A stretch of 64,000 nucleotides of DNA, from NCBI GenBank assembly GCA_963780545.1, contig CAWACK010000026.1, forward strand, positions 62,001-126,000, written 5' to 3'. This document shows, piece by piece, positions 25,121 to 34,932 of this stretch (positions are counted from its first letter, which is position 1; each line of letters begins with the position of its first letter). Made by a program: the position numbers and the translations under genes. The notes under the pieces were generated by a model. The model saw only the letters and a program-made list of their open reading frames with translations. It ran no database searches and was not told the origin of the DNA. This DNA is from UBA8941 sp963780545. Lineage in GTDB: Archaea; Thermoproteota; Bathyarchaeia; TCS64.

Positions 25121-26077
25121 TTAAACCACACTGTTGAATGATTTTCTCCCCTCTAGGACGTCTAGGACACCTTGAGCGACCTGGGTAGCCATTCTACGCA
25201 TCGCCTCAAGACTGCTAGCGCTGAGGTGCGGCGCGAGTATTACATTATCCATACCTATGAGAGGGTTTTCCGGGGTAACGGGCTCCTGCTCGAAGACATC
25301 GAGGGCTACCGCGGCTATTCTGCCGCTCCGAAGTGCATCAACAAGAGCTGCCTCGTCTATGAGTTTTCCGCGTGCGGTGTTTACTATCATTGCTCCTTTT
25401 TTCATTGATGCTAATTCCTTCATACCGATTATATGGTAAGTCTGGGTTGTCACGGGGATGTGCAGTGTGATAATGTCGCTGCGGGTGAAGAGGTCGGGAA
25501 ATTCAACCCACTCGAGCCCCAGCTCCCGTTCAAGATCGGGGCGCCGGGTCCTTGCCCAGTAAATGAGCTCCACATCAAAAGCTTTTAACCGCTTTGCCGT
25601 CTCGATGCCTATCCTGCCCATCCCGATGAGGCCGATAGTCTTCCCCATCAGCTCGACACCGATTAGGTCACTATACTTCCTTCCCCATTGCCCGGCTCGT
25701 ACTGCCCTGTCGGATGCAACGATTCGCCGAGTCATTGATAACATCAGCGCTACCGTCATCTCGGCGACTGTAACGGAGAGCGCATCGGGTGTGTTGATAA
25801 CAACCTTACCGAGCTCCCTCGCTGCTGTGAGATCGACGTGATCACAACCAATTCCATGTACTCCAATGACTTTAAGGCGGGGACTCGCCAACATAATCTC
25901 TCGTGTAACTCTGACTCCACCACGTGTAATGAATCCGTCAGCCCGAGGAGCGATATTAAGAAGTTCGTCTTCCCCTGATCCGGACGGAAGGTAAAGAACC
26001 TTAACATTATTACTCTCGAGGAGAGTTACTCCCGCCTCGTTGATGGGCTCTGTAATAACGACTGTCCATTGTGGCAT
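25121..26077 (-). CDS. D-isomer-specific 2-hydroxyacid dehydrogenase (SerA-like)
   Basis: A 318-residue NAD-dependent 2-hydroxyacid dehydrogenase. The Rossmann motif IGLIGMGRIGIETAKRL is near residues 145-165. The substrate/catalytic segments VNTARGKLIDEAALVDAL (Arg), LDVFEQEP (Glu) and ILAPHLSASSLEA (His) complete the Arg-Glu-His triad. It lacks the C-terminal ACT domain of regulated phosphoglycerate dehydrogenases. 3-Phosphoglycerate, glyoxylate/hydroxypyruvate or another hydroxyacid may be the substrate; serA is possible but not certain. It lies just downstream (41 bp) of the CBS-domain gene on the same strand. Confidence 0.9.
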   Translation of the reverse strand: MPQWTVVITEPINEAGVTLLESNNVKVLYLPSGSGEDELLNIAPRADGFITRGGVRVTREIMLASPRLKVIGVHGIGCDHVDLTAARELGKVVINTPDALSVTVAEMTVALMLSMTRRIVASDRAVRAGQWGRKYSDLIGVELMGKTIGLIGMGRIGIETAKRLKAFDVELIYWARTRRPDLERELGLEWVEFPDLFTRSDIITLHIPVTTQTYHIIGMKELASMKKGAMIVNTARGKLIDEAALVDALRSGRIAAVALDVFEQEPVTPENPLIGMDNVILAPHLSASSLEAMRRMATQVAQGVLDVLEGRKSFNSVV

Positions 26078-26118
26078 ATAGTGTCAAAGTATGAGTGGGT
26101 AGATTCTGGTTAAGAAAG

Positions 26119-27276
26119 TTAGGAGCGTCCTCTACCACGGCGCGGGGTTTTGTTGGGCAAATGCTTCGCTTTGACGAGCTCCTTCTCAAGAGCCTCAAGA
26201 AGGGCCTCAAAGGTCCCCAATAGGTCCCAGCCCTCCGCTTCGGTGTTGAACTGCTCAGTCGGCGCTATCACCCTTACCGTCATCTGGTACCTTGTTCTCT
26301 CTCCGCCCTCATTGGTCTTCTTGATCTTCACATTGACCTCGTTGATGTCAGGGTGCATCCTGATCCCCTTCTTCACCACTTTGCGTATCTTCTCTTCGGC
26401 GACGCTTCTCTCGAAGAAGTCTTCCTTCGAGAGACCGACTATAGTGATTGGTAGCTCCTCCTCCTTGACAGGTTCAGCTATGAGAACTAAGAGTTCTCTA
26501 GGGGTTATGATTCCTTGTACCATATCCTTCTCGTCGACCACTAGACAAGCGCCCTTCTTGTGGCGCCTCATCCCCCTTGCGACGTCGAGGGTTGATGCAT
26601 CGGGACCCACTGTCAATGGATTCTTATCCATGATCCCGCTGACGATACCAGGGTATTTTGTAATTTTTTCCCCTGCCCTCTCACCCACCCTGCTCCTACC
26701 GATGTTAACGTAGAAAATTTGGACGATATCCTGGGCTGTAACCATCCCTACGAGTTTCCCATCCTTTGTGATAGGGAGGTGGCTGAAACCCTTGTCAAGC
26801 ATTAACTTCCTCGCCTCCGCAACTTTCTCACCCACTTCAAGGGTTACCACAGGCATCTTGGCAAGGTCCTTGACGGAAACGTTTTTGAGCGTATGGCAGT
26901 CTGCGAGAGCCTCCACGATGTCGACCTGGGAGATGATTCCCACAGGTTTCATGTTCTCAACTACAGGCAGGGCTCTCATGTTGATCCTAACGAGCTCAGC
27001 TGCTATTCCTTGGACCCAGCTATCGGATGTGACTGGCGTCATTGACTTCCAGAGTCTCTCCACCTTAGTTTGCTCCTGCTGCTCCACGTTGAGGAGGTCA
27101 CGAATAGTTACGAGCCCCACCTTGCCGCCACCTGAGACAATTGCTTCGTAGCGCCCAGTCTTTAGGAGTTCACCCCTAACTTGACTTACTGTGTCTTCGG
27201 GAGTGAAGATGCTTACCCGCCTGCTAAGCAGTTCAGATATCTCTGTTTTTCCAAGTTCCTCGATTGTTGTTGACAA
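26119..27276 (-). CDS. Four-CBS-domain protein with HPF/RaiA-like C-terminal domain
   Basis: A 385-residue protein. The first about 270 residues contain four CBS repeats (for example VSQVRGELLKTGRYEAIVSG, MRALPVVENMKPVGIISQVD, KGFSHLPITKDGKLVGMVTA, CLVVDEKDMVQGIITPRELL), modules that bind adenosine nucleotides. The last about 100 residues (GLSKEDFFERSVAEEKIRKV, VNVKIKKTNEGGERTRYQMT, ALEKELVKAK) have the beta-alpha-beta pattern of ribosome-hibernation factors such as HPF/RaiA, ending in a basic RRGRGRS tail. It is most likely an energy-sensing protein that acts on ribosomes; the ribosome link is inferred from domain resemblance. Confidence 0.85.
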   Translation of the reverse strand: MSTTIEELGKTEISELLSRRVSIFTPEDTVSQVRGELLKTGRYEAIVSGGGKVGLVTIRDLLNVEQQEQTKVERLWKSMTPVTSDSWVQGIAAELVRINMRALPVVENMKPVGIISQVDIVEALADCHTLKNVSVKDLAKMPVVTLEVGEKVAEARKLMLDKGFSHLPITKDGKLVGMVTAQDIVQIFYVNIGRSRVGERAGEKITKYPGIVSGIMDKNPLTVGPDASTLDVARGMRRHKKGACLVVDEKDMVQGIITPRELLVLIAEPVKEEELPITIVGLSKEDFFERSVAEEKIRKVVKKGIRMHPDINEVNVKIKKTNEGGERTRYQMTVRVIAPTEQFNTEAEGWDLLGTFEALLEALEKELVKAKHLPNKTPRRGRGRS

Positions 27277-27446
27277 GCCCAGAACCTCAAAAAGTATCTC
27301 TCTCTGGCGGGTTAAATAGTTGCATCTATTGGAAATATTATACCCGAGTTGAGTCGCGCGCGCAACAAGAAGTCGACTAGAAGCAAGGCTCCTAAACCTC
27401 GTCTGTGCAAGTATGGAGAATATTCAAAAATTTTAAAAAAATGGAT

Positions 27447-28430
27447 TTAGGCAGGAAGCTCTTTGCCTATCTTCTTCTTGACGGCAAGCTCATAGACCTT
27501 GGCTGCTGTACCAACATCCTCGATTGCGAGTCCCGTTGCCTTAAAGAGAGTGATCTCCTCGGGGCTCGTTCGCCCTTTCTTTGCTCCACAGACTATCTCG
27601 CCCATCTCGGAGTAAATGTCCTTCTCTGAAATGGCTCCTTCCTCCTTCGGCTTAGCAAAGTCACCCACAACAAAGGCCTGTGGGATAAAATCGACGACTA
27701 GCTTGTTCGCTTTCTTGACGACGCTTGTCTCGAGCTCCCTCTTAGCCGCAACATCTGCACCTATTGCAGAGACGTGGGCACCATTCTTAAGCCACTCACC
27801 TTTAATGAATGGGGTTGTGCTCGGGGTACAAGTGATGATGATGTCACTACCCTTCGTTGCCTCTTCTGCCGACTTGACTTGGACGAAGTCGACGCCAGGG
27901 TAAGTCTTTTTCATTTCGTCGATGAATGGGCCCACGGCTGCTGAGATGATATCGTATACCTTAACCTTCTTTATCTTTGGGCGAACCAGCATCAAGCCCC
28001 AGATCTGGCTCCTGCCCTGGACGCCAAGGCCGCATATACCTACCTCTTTAGAGTCCTCGCGGCTAAGGTACTTTATTCCAACAGCACCCGCCGCGCCGGT
28101 GCGTACAGCGGTGATGTAGGTGCCATCCATGATTGCGAGGGGAGAGCCGTTCTCAATGCTGTTAATTACTATCTTCGCCTGAACAGCGGGAAGGTTGAAG
28201 TCCTTCTTGTTATCTGGGTGAACTGTGACGAGCTTGGTGCCCGCGGCATTGAGCTTGGGCATGTAGGCTGGCATCGCTATTAGGACACCCTTCGGGAAGT
28301 GAAGATAGACCCTCGGCGGCATCTCGATCGCTTTGTTGCCCATCTCCCTGAAGCCGCCCTCAACGGCTTCAAATGCACTCTTCATGTCAAGAACCTGCTT
28401 GACCTCGTCCTGTGTGAGGTAAAGCGTCAT
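27447..28430 (-). CDS. Ornithine cyclodeaminase / alanine dehydrogenase family protein
   Basis: A 327-residue NAD(P)-dependent enzyme of the mu-crystallin/ornithine cyclodeaminase family. The N-terminal dimerisation region has PPRVYLHFPKGVLIAMPAYM, the substrate lysine region KLVTVHPDNKKDF, the nucleotide site VGICGLGVQGRSQIWGLML and VSAIGADVAAKRELE. Family members include archaeal L-alanine dehydrogenase, ornithine cyclodeaminase and ketimine reductases; sequence alone does not decide. I place the start at ATG 28430 (MTLYLTQDEV), four codons inside the longest frame. Terminal residues KKKIGKELPA are typical. Confidence 0.9.
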   Translation of the reverse strand: MTLYLTQDEVKQVLDMKSAFEAVEGGFREMGNKAIEMPPRVYLHFPKGVLIAMPAYMPKLNAAGTKLVTVHPDNKKDFNLPAVQAKIVINSIENGSPLAIMDGTYITAVRTGAAGAVGIKYLSREDSKEVGICGLGVQGRSQIWGLMLVRPKIKKVKVYDIISAAVGPFIDEMKKTYPGVDFVQVKSAEEATKGSDIIITCTPSTTPFIKGEWLKNGAHVSAIGADVAAKRELETSVVKKANKLVVDFIPQAFVVGDFAKPKEEGAISEKDIYSEMGEIVCGAKKGRTSPEEITLFKATGLAIEDVGTAAKVYELAVKKKIGKELPA

Positions 28431-28481
28431 AACTATCTCCAAGGGTGTAAGGCACCTGTCGGGGTATTAACGATTTTCGAG

Positions 28482-29243
28482 TTAGGGGGTGAATTTCTCC
28501 CCACCAGTGAAGACGCGTTGGAGCTCCGAGTAGAGAACATGGAACCCATCCTGAGTCTTCGCAGAGACGGCGATGGGATTGAATTCGACACCCATCCGCT
28601 CGATGACCTCGAGCATGTCTTGGCTGATCTCTTTGTTCATTCCGCTGAGGCGGGCGTCAACTGCCTCCCTAAGGACATCAGGGTCCTCGGACCAGCTCAT
28701 TATATCCTCGAGCTCCTTGGGCTTTAGGAGGTCAACCTTGCTAACGACCTGGAATTGGGGGAACTGGAACCGGGTGTTAACAGCCGAGGCGAGGAACATG
28801 TTCATGACGTAGTTGAGTGGGTCCCTACAGAATCCTGCATCGAATAAGTAGACGAGGCCCTTATCGGCATCTGTCAGCTTATCGGCTACCTGGGCACCGA
28901 TGTCGCGGAAGGCGAAAAGCTCCATCTGTCCCGGCGTGTCGACTATACAGAGGTCCGGTGTGAAATCCTCGATGTCCTGGCTGAGTTCCTCAACGACATC
29001 CTTGATCATGTCTGTGGCAGCGACAAGGCCTCCGTTGGGACCGAGTCCGTACTCCTCCATCACATCCTCGACCTTTATGTAGTCACGGACGTCAACATTA
29101 GCGGAGTAGGAGAGACTCGGAGCGCCGGGGTCGAGGTTCACCGCCATAACGTCCTCACGCTGCATTTCAAGCCATCTGGTGAATGTCGCCGTGAGACTGG
29201 ACTTGCCACTTCCCGCGGTCCCTACCATAAAGATCATGTGCAT
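28482..29243 (-). CDS. GPN-loop GTPase
   Basis: A 253-residue homodimeric GTPase of the GPN family, whose eukaryotic members assist RNA polymerase II assembly; archaeal function is not settled. G1 is GTAGSGKSSL at residues 8-17. The defining GPN insertion is seen in YGLGPNGGLVAA. G3 is VDTPGQMELFAF, and the guanine-specificity motif is VSKVDLL. It is 5 bp downstream of the inositol-phosphate synthase gene, so the two are likely co-transcribed. Confidence 0.94.
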   Translation of the reverse strand: MHMIFMVGTAGSGKSSLTATFTRWLEMQREDVMAVNLDPGAPSLSYSANVDVRDYIKVEDVMEEYGLGPNGGLVAATDMIKDVVEELSQDIEDFTPDLCIVDTPGQMELFAFRDIGAQVADKLTDADKGLVYLFDAGFCRDPLNYVMNMFLASAVNTRFQFPQFQVVSKVDLLKPKELEDIMSWSEDPDVLREAVDARLSGMNKEISQDMLEVIERMGVEFNPIAVSAKTQDGFHVLYSELQRVFTGGEKFTP

Positions 29244-29248
29244 AGTTG

Positions 29249-30298
29249 CTACCCTGTTAGGTCCCTGAAGGCACGATAGACTTCGGCGAGACTTCTACGC
29301 TCCGCCCTCTTGAAGGCGTATCCGCAGATGGGGGCGACGACTCCACTTATCCCCTTATCCTTCGCGATCTTCATTGCACGTATCGCATCGATAAGGACCG
29401 AGCCACCATTTGGGGCGTCCTCACTGCTCAATTTAATGTCAATAGTGAAAGGTACACCACTGAAGTATCGCCCTTTGACCCAGAAGAAGCTATCGCGACC
29501 ATTACCGAGAAAGTCAACGAAATCTGTAGAACCAGAGACGAGGGGAAACTTATATGGAACGTGTCCGGTAACTGCGGCGGTCTTTATACTTCTCTTAGTG
29601 TCCTTCGTCTTCTCCAGCGTGTTTATTGACTCAGTACCGCCACCAACGTCGAGCTGGTAGCTCTCGTCGATGTGCACGCCACGAGTGTGGAGGAACTCAA
29701 GGATTCCTATGTGTAGAGCGGTTGCGCCGATCTGGTCAAGAAGATCATCTCCGGCTAGTGGTAACTTCGCCACAGAAAACTTCTTTACGAGGAAATTGTC
29801 ACCAACGATGCTCGAAGGTGTCGCGTTGAGAAAAGCACAGCCAGAATCTATCGCCGCCTTCGCGTAGAGAATGGAGGCCTTATCGCTTCCACCAGAAACT
29901 AGGTTGACCAGGATGTCAGCCTTCACATTCTTCAACTCAGCGGCTATATCAACCGGTTCTGCATCGGCTCGTTGAATAGAGCTGAGGGCTCCCTCCTCTA
30001 AGTAGTCGGGGGCTGGACCCATATTAACTGCAACCTGGAGCTTCGGAACTTCAGTGATCTTTGGTGCCTGATTAGGCTTCGCGAATATAGCTTCGGATAG
30101 ATCCTTCCCTACCTTCGCTTTAGAAATATCGAAAGCGGCGACGAATCTGATGTCTGATGACTTGTATCCACCGAGTTCAGGGTGCAGGAGCCCGAGGGGC
30201 TCATTCATCTTGGAGTAGAATTGTATTCCCTGTACTAGACTTGAGCAAAGGTTTCCTGTACCTGCAACGGCGATTCTTATCTCACCCAAAAGTCCCAC
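29249..30298 (-). CDS. ino1: Myo-inositol-1-phosphate synthase (archaeal type)
   Basis: NAD-dependent enzyme converting glucose 6-phosphate to L-myo-inositol 1-phosphate, the head-group precursor of archaeal phosphoinositol lipids and of di-inositol-phosphate solutes. The 349-residue protein has the Rossmann start IRIAVAGTGNLCSSLVQGIQ, DILVNLVSGGSDKASI, FLNATPSSIVGDN, and the synthase motif region GDDLLDQIGATALHIGIL and GGGTESINTLEKTK. Length matches archaeal/bacterial short forms. It heads the pair ino1-gpn on the minus strand. Confidence 0.92.
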   Translation of the reverse strand: MGLLGEIRIAVAGTGNLCSSLVQGIQFYSKMNEPLGLLHPELGGYKSSDIRFVAAFDISKAKVGKDLSEAIFAKPNQAPKITEVPKLQVAVNMGPAPDYLEEGALSSIQRADAEPVDIAAELKNVKADILVNLVSGGSDKASILYAKAAIDSGCAFLNATPSSIVGDNFLVKKFSVAKLPLAGDDLLDQIGATALHIGILEFLHTRGVHIDESYQLDVGGGTESINTLEKTKDTKRSIKTAAVTGHVPYKFPLVSGSTDFVDFLGNGRDSFFWVKGRYFSGVPFTIDIKLSSEDAPNGGSVLIDAIRAMKIAKDKGISGVVAPICGYAFKRAERRSLAEVYRAFRDLTG

Positions 30299-30342
30299 CT
30301 GCTTTCTGATTTATGAGTCTACAGGTATAGAAGGGTAACGTT

Positions 30343-30801
30343 TCACGTAAAGGACTTCTCCATGGCTAAACCGTCTTCGTTGCGGTAGTAGCGAGAGAGA
30401 ATCCCAACTTTTCTGTAACCGCGTTTTGTGTAGAGTCTTTGGGCAGATGTGTTTGAGGCACGGACCTCGAGGTAAGAAATCTTCGCTCCTCGCTCTCGGA
30501 ATCGACCTTCCACCTCATTAAGAAGTTTTTCCGCAAGACCCCTTCGCCTCCACCCCATGGCGACAGCTATGTTCATCACATGACCGATCTTAATGCCTCG
30601 CTTCCACTCCATCTCTCCTATCGCATAGCCAACAATGGAACCCTCGACCTCTGTCACAAAAAAGAGATCAGGCGCCCTTCCTCGCATCAGAAGGAAGATT
30701 GAACGGGGCCAAGGGTCTGGATAGCTTTCCATCTCTATTTTGTGTACGGCAGCGATGTCAGCCTCTGTTGCGGACCTGATAATTGCACTCAAGGGAGACA
30801 A
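30343..30801 (-). CDS. rimI: RimI-like N-terminal acetyltransferase
   Basis: A 152-residue GNAT enzyme of the RimI/Ard1 type, which acetylates protein N-termini. It begins IRSATEADIAAVHKIEMESY, has the acetyl-CoA motif VAMGWRRRGLAEKLLNEVEG (R-x-x-G-x-A type), YLEVRASNTSAQRLYTKRGY and KVGILSRYY near the end, all typical of archaeal NatA-like enzymes. It is divergent from the flippase-like gene that follows on the plus strand. Confidence 0.92.
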   Translation of the reverse strand: MSPLSAIIRSATEADIAAVHKIEMESYPDPWPRSIFLLMRGRAPDLFFVTEVEGSIVGYAIGEMEWKRGIKIGHVMNIAVAMGWRRRGLAEKLLNEVEGRFRERGAKISYLEVRASNTSAQRLYTKRGYRKVGILSRYYRNEDGLAMEKSFT

Positions 30802-30841
30802 ACATCTCTGCTGTCTGCAAGATATTTATGGGTTAGCGGCA

Positions 30842-31892
30842 ATGATTTGGGGAAGCGATTTGGCGAGAAGTAGAAGGGCGCTGATTCTGCTTGTAGTTGG
30901 TGTCGCTATATTCGTGGCTTACCTCGCCCTATTCAACCCCTTCGCTGCCTTCGCTAAAACCCACTTCGATGCCCCCACGTACCTACTTGCTATTGCAATC
31001 GACTATGTGGGTCTTCTCGCATTCACAACATCATGGTATACGATTGTAGCTCTCCTCGACATCGGTATCGGCCCCATAGAGGCGATCAAAGTGATGTTCA
31101 CCAGTATGTTCGTCGGGTGGCTCGCCCCCATCCCATTGAATACCGAGATCGTCAGAGCCTACCTCATTCGGGGAAAGAGAAATTCGAACATGGCGAAGGC
31201 GGTGGCCAGCGTTATTGTTCACAGGGCCTTCTATAATCTCGCCTTCGGAGCCATCATAGGCTTCACAACCTTCTTTGTTGATATTTCTCAACCATGGTGC
31301 TATCCCCATCCAGTGGCAGGTCGTCGCCTTCCTGCTTATGTTTGCTCTTGTCAGCGCAGCAGTCTTCAGTCTAGTCCTCAACCCGAAGATCCTGAAAGCG
31401 ATTTATAATCGGAGTCCGGGATGGGTGAGAAGAAATATCATAGACAGACTCATAGGAGGAGGGGCATCAAATGAGGGATTTGATGGTTTTGTCACCGACC
31501 TCGAGTCGGTCCACAGTTCGATGAGGGCGAGGTGGGGAATGTGCATCATCTCTTTTGGCTTAGTCGCTCTCCATTGGGCGCTGGGGGCAGTGACGACCTA
31601 CATAGTCGCCCTATCTATGGGCGTTCACCTCGAACTTTGGGTGGCTGTATTCATATACGCTATCATCGAATTCATTCAGCAGCTTAACTGGTTCATCCCG
31701 AGCGGCCTAGGTATTGTGGATGTGGGGTTAACTGGGGCCTTCGTCATCACAGGCGTCCCCCTCAGCCTTGCTGCTGCCCTCTCCCTCCTGACGAGGTTCG
31801 CCACCAATTGGGTTGAGATCATCCTATACGCCCCAGTTACCATTAGGTACGGATATACGAAGCTGCTCAAGGACTACCCCAACTCTGGGTAA
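30842..31892 (+). pseudogene. Flippase-like integral membrane protein (UPF0104/LPG_synthase_TM), one-base frameshift
   Basis: A polytopic membrane protein of the lysylphosphatidylglycerol synthase/flippase-like family. The first frame (ATG 30842, MIWGSDLARSRRALILLVVG) has transmembrane segments and the family stretch MFTSMFVGWLAPIPLNTEIV, RAYLIRGKRNSNMAKAVASV. It breaks at GFTTFF around 31277 and continues in the next frame as LLIFLNHGAIPIQWQVVAFL to 31892, ending in the conserved PSGLGIVDVGLTGAFVITGV region. Removing one base at about 31277 gives a continuous protein of about 349 residues. Everything else looks conserved, so an insertion error or a very recent mutation is likely. The transported lipid is unknown. 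Confidence 0.8.
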
Positions 31893-31929
31893 CAATTATT
31901 TAACGGGGCTGTCGCCATATTTTCGATTA

Positions 31930-32917
31930 ATGCTCCGTCTTGGTATCATTGGCTGCGGGAGGGTCACGACTATGTTCCATCTCAAGGCCATCGAGGCCTC
32001 TGGAGTAGTCGAACTCGTCAGCATCTCAGACAAGAGTGGTGAACAACTTGCTAAGGTCAAGGAGCGCTACAGGTGTGGAACATGCTTGCGACGATTACCA
32101 CGACCTTCTCGGAAGGAGCGACGTGGAGGCGGTTGCTGTAAATACACCTCCGAGATTCCACGAGACTATGACCATGGAGGCACTCAACGCGGGAAAGCAT
32201 GTCCTCTGTGAGAAGCCACTCGCTCAGACCGTCGAGGGCTGCATCAGGATCAAGGATGCAAAAAAAAGTCTTGTGGTCCTTCCTGCCCACAACTACGTCT
32301 ACACACCCGCACTCTACAGGATGGAGGAGAAGATCAAACAGGGAGCAATTGGCACCGTGAAGTGCGTGAAGCTTAACTTCGAAAATAACCTCGAAATGTA
32401 TGGCTCCAAGACGGACTTCCGCACAAATAATCCGAGGGGTATCATAGAAGATGTGATGCCCCACATTCTCAGCGTTGCTGGTATTGTCGCCGGGAGGCCT
32501 AATAGTGTCATCGAAGTATCCGGTGTCTGCAAGAAATACAGAGTCTGCGATAATCTCCACGCAATCGTCGAGACGGAGCATGGTGTGTCGCTCGATTGCA
32601 CGGCGAGTTGGACCCGAACCGTACCCACTTTCGCAATAGTAGTCGAGGGTGAGAAGGGTACCCTCCGCAGCGACTTCGCAATTAACCCATACAGCTACAC
32701 CTTAGAAGTGAAAGGAAGAAGGATAAAGAGAAAAGAGAGGGGCCTCGACTGGTACGTTGACCTCCTACGATTCAGGCATCCGAGCTTCCCTGAGCAATAC
32801 AGGCACTTCGAGCAGCTCATACATAAGGGCGGGGAGCCGAGGATCACTGTAGACGATGAGATTGCAATGCTGAAGATAATGCGGGAGATGGGTGATAAAC
32901 TCGTCAGCGAGAAGTAG
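31930..32917 (+). pseudogene. Gfo/Idh/MocA-family NAD(P)-dependent oxidoreductase, one-base frameshift
   Basis: The ATG 31930 frame starts MLRLGIIGCGRVTTMFHLKA with a Rossmann G-x-G-x-x-T and runs to KVKERY. It then continues one frame over as GVEHACDDYHDLLGRSDVEA, VAVNTPPRFHETMTMEALNA and GKHVLCEKPLAQT, the classic Gfo/Idh EKP motif. One extra base (A at 32071) explains the break exactly; the repaired protein is about 328 residues. C-terminal residues RFRHPSFPEQYRHFEQLIHK fit the family. Substrate is probably a sugar or cyclitol but is not identifiable. DUF362 follows 9 bp after the stop. Confidence 0.82.
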
Positions 32918-32926
32918 GTAAATGAG

Positions 32927-33797
32927 ATGGGGAAGGTAGCAGTGGTCAGGGCCGAAGAGAACATCGAGACAGCCGTTAGGAGGAGCATTGAGCTCGCTGG
33001 GAGTCTCCAGATCAAGCCAGATATGAGAGTCGTTGTAAAGCCAAACATCTGCAATGCTAAGAATCCCTATGGAATGGTAATAACAGACTTCGCCATAATT
33101 GAGGCGACCGTAAAGATGGTCCGCGAGAAGGGCTGCGAGCCGTTGATCGTCGAGTCGGACAACATTGCTGGACACAGCGGAAAAGCGTATCAGAGATTCA
33201 GGGCTGATGGCGAAGCTGGAGGAGTGGAAGGTACCCTTTCTCAACCTAAGCAGAGACGAGGGAGTCGCCCAAGAGGTTGCAGACACAGAGATCATGATCC
33301 CTAAGACAATTCTGGAGGCCGATTACGTCTTCAACCTCGCCAAGATCAAAACCTGCGCCCATACCACAGTCACCCTCGGAATCAAGAACCTATATGGCTG
33401 TATTGAGGAGGCGAAAAAGAGTAGACTCCACAAAAAGCTCGACGAGATACTTCCATTTCTAGCGAAGAACATCAGGACGAATATGACAATCATCGATGGA
33501 CTAACCTGTATGGAGGGAAACGGACCAGTTGTTGGAAACCCTAGGAAAATGGGTGTGATCGTGGCAGGATCCGATGTCGTGTCGGTGGACAGCTTCTGTG
33601 TAAAACTAATGGGTTTCAAGCCCGAGGAGATCAAACATATCTCCAATACAGCATTCCTCGGTGTCGGTCAGATTAGCGACTACGAGGTCGTAGGAGACGA
33701 TTGGGAGGGCTTAGTCTGCCATTTCGAGCGACCCTACTCCCTGAAGGCGTCGGTAAAGTCCCTTGGAGCCTTGAGAGAGGTCTACTTGAAGAGGTAG
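32927..33797 (+). pseudogene. DUF362 family protein, one-base frameshift
   Basis: The first frame (ATG 32927) reads VAVVRAEENIETAVRRSIEL and VVVKPNICNAKNPYGMVITD, typical of DUF362 (PF04015), then VESDNIAG. It resumes one frame over as TAEKRIRDSGLMAKLEEWKV, FLNLSRDEGVAQEVADTE and CAHTTVTLGIKNLYG. One surplus base at 33170-33173 restores a protein of about 289 residues. No ferredoxin domain is attached, unlike many DUF362 proteins. Function of the family is not established. It probably forms an operon with the upstream Gfo/Idh gene. Confidence 0.8.
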
Positions 33798-33897
33798 CCC
33801 CCATCGTCTTCCGTCGATGTCTTTATCGATTCTTGTCGATTTGCTTATATAGAGTCACCTCAACGTATCTCCAAGTTTCCATAAGAGAAGAAGCATC

Positions 33898-34932
33898 ATG
33901 AAGACACTCATAAGAGTCGGCATTGTAGGCTACGGCGCCTATGTGCCGATGTACAGGCTCAAGGCCGCCGAGGTTAATAGGATGTGGAGTGCCTCGGGGG
34001 AACCCGTCGAGGAGAAGGCCGTTGTGGCCCTCGACGAGGACACGATCACTATAGCCGTCGAATGCGCGAGATTAGCAGTTAAGCGCTCGGGCGTGGACCC
34101 AACCAAGATCGGTGCAGTATACGTTGGCACAGAGTCGAAGCCCTATGCCGTCAAGCCATCAGGTACTATTGTCGCAGAGGTCATTGGTGCGACACCTAGC
34201 GTCTCCACCGCGGACTATGAGTTCGCCTGCAAGGCGGGGACTGAAGCTATGCAGACCTGCATTGGTCTCGTAGGCAGCGGTATGCAGAAGTACGCCATGG
34301 GGATAGGCGCGGATACTGCTCAGGGGAAGCCCGCCGATGCATTGGAGTACACAGCCGCATGCGGAGGCGCAGCTTATATCTTCGGCCCGGCTGAAGAAAG
34401 CGTCGCTGAGCTAGAAGCATCATACAGCTTTGTAACCGACACACCCGACTTCTGGCGCAGGCCGAAGGAGATGTATCCACGCCACGGCAATAGGTTCACA
34501 GGGGAGCCCGCCTACTTCAAGCACATCATCGGGGCGGGGAATGCTCTTCTCGCAGAGACGGGGTACAAGCCCACAGATTTCAAGTGGGCTGTCTTTCACC
34601 AGCCCAACGCCAAGTTTCCAATCAACGTCGCCAAGATGCTCGGCTTCGACATGGACCAGATCAACCCAGGCCTCGTCTCGCCTGTTGTTGGCAATACCTA
34701 TGCGGGTTCGAGCCCGTTGGGTCTCGCCGCAACTTTGGATGTTGCTGAGCCAGGCGACAAGATATTCATGGTAAGTTACGGCTCTGGTTCCGGCAGTGAC
34801 GCTTTTGTTTGGAAGGTTCGTGAACCTATAAGGCAACGACGAGGAGGACCCAAAGTCAAGAGCTTCATAGATAGAAAGAGGTACGTCGATTACGCGACCT
34901 ACCTCCGTCACAGGGGGCAGATTATAGCATGA
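33898..34932 (+). CDS. Hydroxymethylglutaryl-CoA synthase (archaeal)
   Basis: Condenses acetyl-CoA and acetoacetyl-CoA to HMG-CoA, entry to the mevalonate pathway for archaeal lipids. The 344-residue protein reads VGIVGYGAYVPMYRLKAAEV, VGTESKPYAVKPSGT (active Glu79), ADYEFACKAGTEAMQ (nucleophile Cys111) and VFHQPNAKFP (His234). All three catalytic residues are present. It overlaps the thiolase gene by four bases (ATGA), and a DUF35 gene follows, matching the archaeal thiolase/HMG-CoA synthase/DUF35 complex operon. A TATA-like gcttatatag lies about 45-55 bp before ATG 33898. Confidence 0.95.
   Translation: MKTLIRVGIVGYGAYVPMYRLKAAEVNRMWSASGEPVEEKAVVALDEDTITIAVECARLAVKRSGVDPTKIGAVYVGTESKPYAVKPSGTIVAEVIGATPSVSTADYEFACKAGTEAMQTCIGLVGSGMQKYAMGIGADTAQGKPADALEYTAACGGAAYIFGPAEESVAELEASYSFVTDTPDFWRRPKEMYPRHGNRFTGEPAYFKHIIGAGNALLAETGYKPTDFKWAVFHQPNAKFPINVAKMLGFDMDQINPGLVSPVVGNTYAGSSPLGLAATLDVAEPGDKIFMVSYGSGSGSDAFVWKVREPIRQRRGGPKVKSFIDRKRYVDYATYLRHRGQIIA

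Noticed and set aside
34697..34722. GGTTCGAGCC-like T-loop match
   Set aside because: It lies within the well-conserved HMG-CoA synthase coding sequence and has no surrounding cloverleaf.
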